DNA of 64,000 bases from Asaia platycodi JCM 25414 (GTDB lineage: Bacteria > Pseudomonadota > Alphaproteobacteria > Acetobacterales > Acetobacteraceae), in NCBI RefSeq assembly GCF_000614545.1, contig NZ_BAKW01000020.1, positions 1-64,000 of the forward strand, written 5' to 3'. Under the pieces are notes generated by a model that worked only from the letters and a program-made list of their open reading frames with translations, was not told the origin of the DNA and searched no databases. Below are positions 9,518-19,231 of the stretch, piece by piece. The translations under genes were made by a program, and so were the position numbers. Position 1 is the first letter of the stretch; each line of letters begins with the position of its first letter.

Positions 9518-9983
9518 AAATCGGGAAGGCTAGAATCCTCCCTTCTCCTGCTGGCAGAAGCAAGAATGTTCATGAGACGTTCGTTCTTGTCTCTGCCGGA
9601 TGGTGAAAAGAGTCAGGTCGCGATCACGCATCGCAAGTAGAAACATTTCTTCATGATTCTCTCGCTGGCTGTGAAAGCTCAATAACGATGGAGGTAGTCC
9701 TCCAAATTACGATTTTGCAATAGATTGGAAGAAAATCATTGCGTCGCCTTTCTTCCGGTTGAGGGGTAATGGATATGTGTCTAAAAATTTTTTCTTATAT
9801 ATTTGTAGATACATAACTCATTCAATTAATTACTTCATAAATATGGGGGTGATTTGCATTCCTTCATTTTTGAAATCTTGATGTTTACATCTTTGCTCAG
9901 GTTGATTTAAATGGGAAGCCATTCACGTATGTGGAACAGGACTGGTCTATCATGTCTGGACGGACATCATTTACAGGATTGCT
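9518..9983. other. AT-rich intergenic region upstream of the phytochrome module
   Basis: No gene could be supported here. Roughly 9700-9930 is strikingly AT-rich compared with the rest of the window (runs such as AAAAATTTTTTCTTATATAT and TTCAATTAATTACTTCATAA). It precedes the heme oxygenase/bacteriophytochrome operon and probably holds its promoter. No exact sigma-factor site could be named with confidence. Confidence 0.5.
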
Positions 9984-10559
9984 GTGCTGACTGCCGACGC
10001 CACTCGGCGGCAGAAGCTGCGCATGCATGTCCACGAGGCACATGAAAGCCTCGACAGCCTGATCGGTGCTTTGGAAACGAAGCGCGATTATCGGCGGTAC
10101 CTCTCAGGTATGGCGGCGTTTCGTTTTGCCGCCGAAGCGGCGGTTGAGAGCAGATGTTTTCCGCTATGGCTACGTGACTGGCGCCCGGTTTCCACGCGAT
10201 CCGCTCTGGAGAAGGATCTCGCGGCGCTTCGTCTGCCTTCCATGACCGTTCCGTCCCTGGTACCACCGGCGACAGATTCTGAGCTTCTTGGCATGATCTA
10301 TACGCTAGAAGGCTCGGCGCTCGGTGCGCGCCTGATCGCCAGGCGTGCGCTGGCCTTGGGTTTTGACGAGCACAATGGTGCGTCCCATCTTGCTGCCCAG
10401 ACCGCAGCACCAGCGAATTGGCGTCTGTTTCTCGACCTCCTCGAAGCTGCGCCGATTTTCAATCTCGATGAGGCAGGGGAAGCGGCCACGCGCCTTTTCC
10501 AACACGCTCACGACGCCATGATCCTTGTGGATCGCGCAGGGGAAGAAATCCATGGCTGA
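9984..10559 (+). CDS. bphO: Heme oxygenase (biliverdin-forming, phytochrome-associated)
   Basis: A 191-residue BphO-type heme oxygenase that would open heme to biliverdin IXalpha, the chromophore of the phytochrome encoded next. The likely heme-ligand histidine lies in MHVHEAHESLDSL (about residue 20). YTLEGSALGARLIARR matches the conserved glycine-rich distal helix region. The start is taken as GTG 9984, with ACAGGA a few bases upstream; ATG at a later position (LRMHV) would cut into the first helix. Its end overlaps the phytochrome start by 8 bases, so the two are translationally coupled. Confidence 0.85.
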   Translation: MLTADATRRQKLRMHVHEAHESLDSLIGALETKRDYRRYLSGMAAFRFAAEAAVESRCFPLWLRDWRPVSTRSALEKDLAALRLPSMTVPSLVPPATDSELLGMIYTLEGSALGARLIARRALALGFDEHNGASHLAAQTAAPANWRLFLDLLEAAPIFNLDEAGEAATRLFQHAHDAMILVDRAGEEIHG

Positions 10560-13097
10560 ATTCGGTCAGGTCGATCTGACGAGTTGTGATCGCGAGCCGA
10601 TCCACCTCCCGGGAAGTATCCAGCCTCACGGTTGTCTCGTGACCTGCTCGGTCAGCGATTTCGTCGTATTGCGTCATTCTGCCAATGCCGCCGACATGCT
10701 GGGGCAGCCCGATCTCGCGATCGGGAGCAGTCTGATAGACCTGTTCGGCTCGGATATCGTGCATGATATCCGCAACGGTCTGACGCTCAGTGTGACCCAG
10801 CGTCGCCCGGTCTTCTTACTCAATCAGGCACTGGGCGCTGATAAGCCTTTCGATCTCGCAGTTCATATCGTCAATGGTGAGGTGGTTATCGAATGCGAGC
10901 CTGCTTCGTCCTCACCCCGCGCCACCAAGTTTCTGACCCAGCTTCACGGTATGATGGATCGGGTACGCAAGACGACTGATATCACCCGGCTCTTCGACGT
11001 TGTGACCATGCTGATGCGTGGGCTGCTCGAATATGATCGTGTGATGGTCTATCGTTTCGCCGATGACTGGTCAGGCAAAGTAGTTGCCGAGGCCCGTGCC
11101 CTGTCGCTCGAGAGTTTCCTCGGGCAGCATTTTCCGAGCGCCGACATCCCTGCGCAGGCGCGCGAACTCTATCGTCGTTCGCCCATACGGATGATCGGCG
11201 ATGTCGGCTATACGCCCGTCCCGCTCATTGAGGCGGAGGGGCTCTCCGCATTGGATATGTCGCTCGGGCAGCTACGCAGCGTCTCACCCATCCATTGCGA
11301 ATATCTCACCAATATGGGGGTGCGCGCCTCCATGTCGATCTCGATCGTGATCGATGGCGCGCTTTGGGGCATGATTGCCTGCCATCACTATGCGCCGCGT
11401 ATTCTGCCGATTGCGGAGCGCGCCGTCGTGCAGATGTTCTCGGAGTTCTTTGCGCTTCAGGTCATCGTGATTCTTAAGACGACGCGCTTGCAGGTCGCCG
11501 AGCGGACGCATGGGCTGATCGAAAGCGTGCTGCGCAACGCTGCCTCGGTCTCGGATATGCCTGCCTATCTGCGCGGGCAAATCAGTCGTCTGGCGCCACT
11601 CATCCAGTCCGACGGTATCGCCATATGGATCGATAACGAGTGGACCGGTCACGGTATCTCTGCGCCCAAGGACGTCCAGAACGAGTTTGTGGATCTGGCG
11701 CTGCGCAAGGCCGGGACGCAGATCTGGCAGTCGGATCATCTGGTCAAGGACCATCCCTGGATCGCGGCGCATACGGCGCATGTAGCAGGGGTTCTGATCA
11801 TTCCGATTTCGCCTCAGCCGCAAAACTACGTCTTTCTCTTCCGCCGCGAGATCGTGCAGACCATCAATTGGGGAGGCGACCCGCACAAAACCTACGAGCA
11901 CGGCCCGCACGGGCCACGTCTCACGCCGCGCCAGAGCTTTGCGATATGGAAAGAGCAGGTGCATGAGCGCTGTCTCCCGTGGTCGAGCTTTGATATCGAG
12001 GCTGCCGGACAGTTGCGATCGGCTTTGATCGAGGTGATGGGCGTCTACCACCAGCAGCAGCTTTCCGAACGCGCTGACGCCGATCTGCGTCAGCGTATGC
12101 TCAATGAAGAGCTGAATCACCGGGTCAAGAACATCCTTGCCGTTGTGCAGTCCCTGATTGGGCGTCCGGTGGGCAAGGACAGGACGATCGAGGAATATGT
12201 CGAGGTTCTGCGTGGGCGCATCAAGGCGCTTGCCAGTGCGCATGATCAGGTGGCCCGGAGTGATGGTGGCGGGTTGTTGCGCACCTTGCTTGAGGCGGAG
12301 CTTGAGCCCTATCGTCATCAGCCTCTGCTGTCGTGCTCGAGGGTCCCAATCTCTGGCTGTCCGGCCCCGCGCTCTCTGTTGCCGCGCTGACATTGCACGA
12401 ACTGGCGACGAATGCCGCCAAATATGGTGCGCTCTCGCGGCCAAGCGGCTGTTTGACCATACGGTGGTTTCTCGATGAGGCGCAGGAAAGCTGGGTGCTG
12501 GAGTGGACCGAGGCCGGAGGGCCGCCCGTCACGCCGCCAAAGGGCACAGGGTTCGGCTCGGTTTTGCTAGAGCGGGCAATTCCTCATGAATTGGGTGGCA
12601 CATCCACGCGTGAGTTCCGCACCGAAGGGTTGTTCATCCGTTTGACTTTTCCGGTGCGTCACGCCGTCATGGTTTCCGAAATGGAAGTCGAGCCTGTCGC
12701 GGAAGATCTGCCTGTGGCTACGGCAGCGCAGTCCGAACTGCTTCATGCCGCTTATGTGTTGCTCGTCGAAGACCAGTTGCTGATCGCCATGGAGACGGAG
12801 CAGGCGTTGAGCGCCTATGGTGTACGTCATATCCGCACTGTGTCGTCGGTCTACGAGGCTGTGCAGGCCATTCGCGAGCGCAGTCCCGACGTAGCCTTGC
12901 TCGACTTCAATCTGGGTAAGGAAAACTCGCACGAAGTGGCCACACTTCTTCGAAAAAAGGACATTCCGTTCCTGTTCGCCACAGGCTACGCGGACAGGAC
13001 CATGATTCCGGCTGAATTCCAGGATGTGCCGGTGCTGCGCAAGCCCTATTCCATCAAGAATGCCGTGCAGGAATTGCTCAAGGTTCTGCCTTCCTGA
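10552..13097 (+). CDS. bphP: Bacteriophytochrome hybrid histidine kinase (PAS-GAF-PHY-HWE kinase-REC), frameshifted
   Basis: A red/far-red photoreceptor kinase of about 848 residues. The chromophore-binding Cys is residue 12 (VDLTSCDREPIHLPGSIQPH). The GAF domain has the DIP motif in FPSADIPAQARELY. The PHY tongue has the PRxSF motif (LTPRQSFAIW). The kinase is HWE type: H-box ELNHRVKNILAVVQS, N-box LHELATNAAKYGAL and WxE in WVLEWTEAGG. A C-terminal receiver domain follows, with its phospho-acceptor Asp in VALLDFNLG. Start ATG 10552 has GGGGAAGAAA upstream and overlaps bphO. The frame breaks near 12325, between the H-box and the ATP-binding region (one base lost); the kinase core continues intact in the next frame. 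No separate output regulator lies beside it, so its target is unknown. Confidence 0.88.
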
Positions 13098-13188
13098 GAG
13101 GGGGCGGAGGAGCGCAGATCCGGGGGCGGCGTCCGATCCAAAAAAAATACGCTGAGAACCTGATGAACCTCCAGGTTTCTGCTAGCGT

Positions 13189-13203
13189 GTTCTTGACTTG
13201 TTC
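13189..13203 (+). promoter_or_regulatory. Putative LexA (SOS) box, GTTC-N7-GTTC
   Basis: GTTC TTGACTT GTTC is an exact match to the alphaproteobacterial LexA consensus GTTC-N7-GTTC. It lies 25 bases upstream of the ATG of the radical-SAM gene and overlaps a TTGACT element that could serve as a -35 hexamer. An 8-base match at fixed spacing is expected about once per strand in 64 kb by chance, so the support comes from its position just before a putative DNA-repair operon. Confidence 0.6.
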
Positions 13204-13227
13204 TGGTGGTTTCCCCATCTGCAGAAC

Positions 13228-14460
13228 ATGAAGAAAACCCTCGCCGCCCGTTTGGAAATCCTGTCGGATGCCGCCAAATACGACGCCTCCTGCGCGTCGA
13301 GTGGCGTAAGCTCCAAGAAGAAAGCGGGCGAGGAAGGGCTGGGGTCGAAAGCCTCGAACGGGATCTGTCATGCTTATACGCCTGACGGAAGATGCATTTC
13401 GCTGCTCAAGATCCTGATGACGAATTTCTGCATCTATGATTGCGCTTATTGCATCAATCGATCGTCTTCCAAGATCGAGCGTACGAGATTTTCAGTTGAG
13501 GAGATTATCTGGATCACCCTCGAATTCTACCGCCGCAATTATATCGAGGGGTTGTTTCTCTCCTCCGGCGTGATCCGTTCTTCCGACTACACGATGGAGG
13601 AGATGGTGCGGGTGGCGCGTGAACTACGCCTTAAGCATCATTTTCACGGCTATATCCACCTCAAGACCATTCCCGACGCGGCACCTCATCTGATTGAGGA
13701 GGCCGGGCTTTATGCCGATCGTTTATCGATCAATGTAGAGATGCCTACAGAAGCAGGCTTGGCCGCCTATGCGCCTGAGAAAGACGCAGGGCATATACGT
13801 CAGAGTATGGGGGCATTGCGGCTCAAGATAGAGGAATCGGGCGATCGCAGCCTGAGCGGACGCAAGCCGCGCCGTTTTGCACCGGGCGGGCAGAGCACGC
13901 AGATGATCATTGGTGCGGATCGTTCGACCGATCGCGATATTTTACGAAGTTCTGCCTCGCTTTATTCGGGCTATGCGCTCCGTCGTGTCTACTACTCTGC
14001 CTTCAGCCCCATTCCTGATTCGTCTCTCGCCCTGCCGGCGCAATCGCCGCCGCTGATACGTGAGCATCGGCTTTATCAGGCCGACTGGATGGTACGTTTT
14101 TACGGATTTTCATTTGATGAGATCGTGGCCCAGCGCGAAGACGGCATGCTCGATCTCGAGTTGGACCCGAAACTCGCCTGGGCCTTGCAGAACCGCGCTC
14201 TGTTTCCTGTCGATCTGAACCGCGCCAGCCGCGAGATGTTATTGCGCGTGCCGGGGTTGGGGCCGCGCTCGGTGGGGGCGCTGCTGTCAGCCAGACGCCA
14301 TTGCGCCATCCGGCTGGAAGATGTGGAGCGATTGAAAGTCTCATTGCGCAAGGTCAGGCCCTTCATCGTCACGAGCGACTGGAATCCGGCCCGTTTGATC
14401 GATCGTGAAAATCTCGCGGCTGCGTTTCGTCCCCAACCACAGCAGCTTCGTCTGCTTTGA
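13228..14460 (+). CDS. Putative DNA modification/repair radical SAM protein
   Basis: A 410-residue radical S-adenosylmethionine protein of the group described as 'putative DNA modification/repair radical SAM protein' (TIGR03916 type). The [4Fe-4S] cluster motif CIYDCAYC is at about residue 70. The C-terminus carries a helix-hairpin-helix (DLNRASREMLLRVPGLG), a non-specific DNA-binding fold. Start ATG 13228 (MKKTLAARLEIL) matches the family; the ORF could begin 10 codons earlier but without support. Its stop overlaps the next gene by 4 bases, so the two are coupled. The reaction has not been established for the family. Its regular pairing with the protein encoded next and the LexA-like box upstream point to DNA damage. 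Confidence 0.85.
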   Translation: MKKTLAARLEILSDAAKYDASCASSGVSSKKKAGEEGLGSKASNGICHAYTPDGRCISLLKILMTNFCIYDCAYCINRSSSKIERTRFSVEEIIWITLEFYRRNYIEGLFLSSGVIRSSDYTMEEMVRVARELRLKHHFHGYIHLKTIPDAAPHLIEEAGLYADRLSINVEMPTEAGLAAYAPEKDAGHIRQSMGALRLKIEESGDRSLSGRKPRRFAPGGQSTQMIIGADRSTDRDILRSSASLYSGYALRRVYYSAFSPIPDSSLALPAQSPPLIREHRLYQADWMVRFYGFSFDEIVAQREDGMLDLELDPKLAWALQNRALFPVDLNRASREMLLRVPGLGPRSVGALLSARRHCAIRLEDVERLKVSLRKVRPFIVTSDWNPARLIDRENLAAAFRPQPQQLRLL

Positions 14461-15939
14461 AGCGCATCCAACTCGATGGCGACGCGGATTTCGAGACGTG
14501 GAGAGGGCTTGCGCGCGGAGCGCTTGCCGAGTGTCTCGCGCCAGAGCAGGTCGAATGGATAAGCGCAGATCTGGACCAGACTGATTTGTTTGGTCTGGAA
14601 ACCGGGCAACATGAGGCGCCGTCATCTCCTGAGCCGCGTGCCACGCCGGTGGGTCATCTGCCCAAAGAGGGGCTGGCCCTTCTGCGCACGATTCTTCGCC
14701 ACCACGACCCAAGACGGTTTTCTCTGGCTTATCGGCTTTTATGGCGTCTTCAGACAGAGCCCGCCTTGCTCGCTATCGCGACCGACCCCGATATCAGGGA
14801 GGCAGCGCGCATGACGCAGCAGATACGCCGCGACATGCACAAGATGAAGGCGTTCGTGCGCTTTCGTGAGGCCACACTGCCCGGCAATGAAGGACGCAGG
14901 CATTTTATCGCCTGGTTCGAGCCTGAGAATTTCATTCTGGAGAGTGTCGCGCCGTTTTTCGCCGAACGCTTTTCGGACATGGACTGGATGATCCTGACTC
15001 CAATCGGCTCCATTCTGTTCGAAAAGGGCAAGCTGATCTGTGATCGGATACCCTGTGCGCCGCCGGACCTGGAAGACGATGTCGAGACGCTCTGGCACAG
15101 TTATTACCAGTCGATCTTCAACCCGGCGCGCATCAAGACAAAAGCAATGCGCTCTGAAATGCCGACCAAATATTGGAAAAACCTGCCTGAAACCCGTCTA
15201 ATCCCGCAAATGCTGGCCGATGCTGAAAACCGTGTTGCGGCTATGGTAGCGCGGCAGAATGACGGTCGGGCTCCAGCCTTTCACGAGCGTCATCAGGCAG
15301 AATGGCGAGAGAAGGAGGCTCAGGCCAGTGAGCAGCGCGAGGCGCTTGACGGCCTGCCCGCGCTTTCACGCGCATTGGAGACCTGCCAGCGTTGTGACCT
15401 TTGCCGCTATGCGACGCAAAGCGTGCCCGGCGTCGGGCCGGATTATGCGCCGCTCATGCTTGTTGGCGAGCAGCCGGGCGATCAGGAGGATCTGCAGGGC
15501 AAACCATTTGTCGGACCAGCCGGACAGGTGCTCGATCGCGTATTGGCTCAGGTCGGTATCAAGCGTGACGAGGTTTATCTCACCAATGCGGTGAAGCACT
15601 TCAAATTCGTCTCGAAAGGGCGTCGCCGTATTCACCAGACGCCGGGACGCACCGAAATCGTCGCGTGTTCGCCATGGCTCGAACAGGAGATCAGGATTGT
15701 GCGGCCGAAGCTGATCGTGACCCTGGGAGCAACAGCGCTTCAGGCAGTTGAGGGGCGCGTCAGTCGCCTCGGCGCGCTGAGAGGGCAGGTACGTGACGGA
15801 AATGCGATACGCCCACCCAGCCTCGCGACGATCCATCCGTCTTACCTGTTGCGCCTGCCCGAGCCCGACAGCTCATGAGGAAGAGCGGCGGTTCAGGCAG
15901 GAGCTCTCTATTGCACGCGACTGGCTAAGGGGGCGATGA
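14457..15939 (+). CDS. UdgX-type uracil-DNA glycosylase fused to a TIGR03915/DUF4130-like domain, frameshift near the C-terminus
   Basis: About 494 residues in two parts. Residues 1-270 match the DUF4130/TIGR03915 'probable DNA metabolism' domain (HHDPRRFSLAYRLLWRLQTE, MHKMKAFVRFRE, RHFIAWFEPENFIL). Residues 300 to the end form a family 4/UdgX-like uracil-DNA glycosylase with a CxxC cluster-ligand segment (CQRCDLC), the uracil-pocket motif GEQPGDQEDLQGKPFVGPAG and the loop KGRRRIH. In UdgX the His of the equivalent KRRIH loop forms a covalent bond with the abasic site of uracil-DNA. The open frame stops early at 15878. In another frame the expected tail (AHEEERRFRQELSIARDW) runs to TGA 15939, so a 1-2 base error near 15870 is likely. 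It is coupled to the radical-SAM gene upstream. Confidence 0.82.
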
Positions 15940-16065
15940 TCAGGTTTGCGCTCAGGCGGAAGCCCGTAGCCAAGTAGCTGGGGCTGAGGTGAGCGAGAAC
16001 AGGTTTTTTCGCGCATGGGGCGTCTTGCCTGATATGAGCGTGGTGTAGCGAGAGGCGTTTCTTAT

Positions 16066-16089
16066 CTGCCCGGCGTCAAAGCCGGGCAG
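16066..16089. terminator. Hairpin between convergent genes
   Basis: CTGCCCGGC-gtcaaa-GCCGGGCAG is a perfect 9-base stem with a 6-base loop. It lies between the plus-strand glycosylase gene and the end of the minus-strand glucosidase. It has no long T tract, so it is a moderate terminator candidate in either direction. Confidence 0.5.
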
Positions 16090-16106
16090 GACGTCTCTCT
16101 GTTTGG

Positions 16107-17767
16107 TCAGCGGGCTTCTTCAGTCATCCACACAGCGGCATTGGCGGAGAGAAAGCCGGGTTTTTCGATGGCGTGGCTCGCAACGAGGATCTCGCCTGCG
16201 GGTAGGGCGACTTCCTTCTCTCCGCAATTGAAGATGACCCTGACAGGTCCGTTGCAGAATTCGACCACATCCTTTCGTTCTGCCGCCCATTCGAGCGTGC
16301 CGCGACCGAGGCCGAACGCCTTTCGATGGGCGAGCAGGCTGCGATAGAGCGCGAGAGGCGAGTCCGGGTCTTTTTCTTCCGCAGCGACCGCGTAGTTTTT
16401 GTACTGCTCAGGCTGTGGCAGCCAGAGCTCCCCTGTTTCGTTGAAGCCGAGAGACGGGCCTTTCGCCTTCCAGGGGAGGGGAATGCGGCACCCGTCGCGA
16501 CCAATTTCCTTGCCATCGGTGCGGAAGAAAGCCGGGTCCTGACGGTATTTCCTGTCGAGCTTCGTATGATCGGGCAGGCCAAGTTCTTCGCCCTGATAGA
16601 GCGTGGCCGAACCTGGCAGACCGAGCGTCATGAAAATGACCGCGCGAGCGCGTCTCAGCCCAGAGCCTCGTTTGGCTGCTCGTGGGCTGCGTCGATACCC
16701 TGAGGGCGAGCGCCCGCATCTTTCAGGCCCAGACGCGAGGCGTGGCGCACCGTGTCATGATTGGACATGACCCAGGCGGTGATGGCCCCGACTTCATGCA
16801 TGGCTTCAAGCGAGTCCGTGATGATCTCCCGGTATTTGGCGGCATTCCAGCGGCAGAGCAGATAGTCGAAATTGAAGGTCTGCTGCATTTCGTCAGGGCG
16901 GACATAACGGGCAAGGCGGGAGAGGGGCTTCACCCAGGCTTCTGCCACCAGCATACGGTCGCCGGGATAGCTGGCCAGAAGCGTGTGCCAGGTGCGATAG
17001 ATTTCATGCACGCCGTCGCGGTCCCACATCGGGGCATCGCTGGGCGTCTTGTCATCGTCTTCACCCACCATGGTGGCGCGCTCTGTATAGGGAGGCAGGC
17101 CTTTTTCCTTGATCAGCCCATGGGCAACATCGATACGGAAGCCATCGACCCCGCGATCAAGCCAGAAACGCAGAACGGATTCAAATTCTGTCCGCACTTC
17201 GGGGTTATCCCAGTTGAGATCGGGCTGGCAGCTATCGAAGAGATGCAGGTACCACTGGCGGGGCTTGCCGTCCTTGCGTTCGGGTTCCTGTGTCCAGGCG
17301 ATGCCACCAAACACGCTTTGCCAGTTATTGGGGGGCTCTGACCCGCCCTTTCCCTGACCGTCGCGAAACAGATAGCGTTCGCGCGCAGCGCTACCCGGTT
17401 GGGAGGCCAGCGCCTCCTTGAACCATTTGTGCTGATCTGATGTGTGGTTGGGCACCATATCGGCAATGATGCGCAGCCCATGATCATGGGCTTCTTTTAT
17501 CATGGCCTCGTAATCGGCGACCGTGCCGAATAGCGGATCGATCTTGCGGTAGTCGGAAATATCGTAACCTGCATCGCCTTGGGGCGACTGAAAACAGGGC
17601 GAGATCCAGAGCGCGTCGACGCCTAGCCGTTCCAGATAAGGCATACGGCTAATGATGCCGGGAAGATCGCCGACGCCGTCACCGTTGGAATCGGCAAAGG
17701 AGCGCGGGTAGATCTGATAGATGACAGCGTCTTTCCACCAGACTGGAGCTGAACCGTTCTGAGCCAT
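16107..17767 (-). CDS. GH13 alpha-glucosidase / oligo-glucosidase, frameshifted
   Basis: About 553 residues of a glycoside hydrolase family 13 alpha-glucosidase. The four conserved regions are present: DMVPNHTS, GFRIDVAHG (nucleophile Asp), VAEAWV (acid/base Glu) and SNHDTVRH (transition-state Asp). The N-terminus WWKDAVIYQIYPRSFADSNG is characteristic. No signal peptide is visible, so it is probably cytoplasmic and acts on imported malto- or isomalto-oligosaccharides or sucrose. The frame is broken near 16650 by one missing base (EALG, then LRRARAVIFMTLGLPG in the next frame). A sugar-binding protein gene lies immediately upstream on the same strand, which suggests import plus hydrolysis of an oligosaccharide. 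Confidence 0.85.
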
Positions 17768-17892
17768 GGTTTTCTTCCGTGATCGTGATGATATCAGAAC
17801 ACGGAGAAATCCGCCCGGTTGGCGCCGTCACACAAAGTTGCGGGCGCCAGAGGAGGAAGGGTCAAGGTGATAGACACAGGCGGCTCAGGAAC

Positions 17893-17910
17893 CGGGGCGC
17901 GAACGCCCCG
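17893..17910. terminator. Hairpin after the sugar-binding protein gene
   Basis: CGGGGCG-cgaa-CGCCCCG is a 7-base stem with a tetraloop, 10 bases past the stop of the minus-strand sugar-binding protein gene. It has no T tract, so it may attenuate rather than fully stop transcription into the glucosidase gene. Confidence 0.4.
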
Positions 17911-17919
17911 ATATGATGC

Positions 17920-19231
17920 TTATTTCTGATAACCCGCCTGACGGATCACGCGGTTGGTGGCTGAATTGGCCGCACTCAGACCTGAATCGACGGTGTTCGC
18001 CCCCGCGATGATCGAGGCGATGGTCTGCCCGACTTGCGTGCCGATCCCCTGGAAGGGGGTGATGTCGACGAATTGTGCGCCGACATAGGGGCGCGGCTGC
18101 GCCGTCTGGCCGGACGGGTTGGAGGTTTCGATGGCCTTCAGCACGAAGGACGAGAAGGGGGCGACTTTCTGGTATTCGGGTGACTGATAAGACGAGCTGC
18201 GCGTGCCGGGCGGGATATTAACCCAGCCATCGGTCTTGGCGACGAGCTGGATATACTCTTTCGACGTGGCCCATTGAATAAAGGTGCTGGCCGCTTCAGC
18301 ATGGGTGGACGACGCCGGAATGGCGAGGTTCCAAGACCAGAGCCAGGTCGGGCCGCCCTTGAAGCTACCTGTGGGCAGTGAGGCGAAGCCCACCTTGTCC
18401 GCAACGCTGCTCTGCTTGGGATCGAACACGGTGCCAGCTGCGCTGGTCGCGTCGATCCAGATGGCGCAATGGCCGGTAGCGAAGAGCGAGAGATTCTCGT
18501 TGAATCCGTTCGCGCTGGCGCCGGGTGGGCCGAATTGCTTGAGAAGCGAGGCATAATAGGTAATGGCGTTGTGCCAGGCCGGAGTGTTTAGCGTTGGCTT
18601 CCAGCTCATATCGAACCACTGACCGCCGAATCCGTCACCATGGTGGTGACGATGGTCATGTTCTCGCCCCAGCCCGGCTTGCCACGCAGGCAGATGCCGT
18701 AAGTGTCGCTCGCCTTGTCTGTGGTCTTTTCCGCAAATTCGCGGATCTGATCATAGGTCGGCGTCTCGGGCATGGTGATCCCGGCCTTGGCGAACAGATC
18801 CTTGCGATACAGCGTCATGACGCTCTCGGCATAGAAGGGCAGGGCGTAGACCTTGCTTCATAACTGACGCTCTCACGAACCGGTGCGATGATGTCGTTCA
18901 GATCATAGGCGGCGGGTAGGGTGTCGAATTTATAGAGCCATCCCTGCTTGGCCCAGAGCGGGACCTCGTAATTGCCGATGGTAAGAATATCGAACTGCCC
19001 TGCATGGGTGGCGATATCCGTTGTCACGCGCTGGCGCAGCACATTCTCCTCCAGCGTGACCCAGCGCAGATGGATATCGGGATGGGCCTTCTCGAACACG
19101 GTCGAAAGCTTGCGCATTTCGATCATCTGCACGTTGTTGACGGTCGCGATCGTGAGCGTCGTATCGGCCTTGGCTTGAGCGACAAGGCCAAAGCCTAGGG
19201 CCGCGCTGGCCAGAAGCAGGGTTTTCTTCAT
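17920..19231 (-). CDS. ABC transporter sugar/polyol-binding protein, two frameshifts
   Basis: About 437 residues of a family 1 extracellular solute-binding protein. It has a Sec signal peptide (MKKTLLLASAALGFGLVAQA with cleavage near AKA-DT). The text TLEENVLRQRVTTDIATHAG and GNYEVPLWAKQGWL resembles polyol (sorbitol/mannitol, SmoE-like) binding proteins. Breaks occur near 18855 (SYEGKVYALPFYAESVMTLY is restored by one base) and near 18615 (GFGGQWFDMSWKP is restored by one base). No permease or ATPase gene is adjacent: the next gene downstream is the GH13 glucosidase and upstream is a regulatory gap. It is therefore an orphan binding protein here, and its membrane partners must lie elsewhere if it works. 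Confidence 0.8.

Noticed and set aside
9930..9960. EcfG (GGAAC-N16/17-CGTT) stress promoter before bphO
   Set aside because: GGAAC is present but the -10 element at the right distance does not match.
13156..13168. GAAC-N5-GAAC upstream of the radical-SAM gene as a second LexA box
   Set aside because: On the minus strand it reads GTTC-N5-GTTC; the spacing is 5, not the required 7, so it is not counted.
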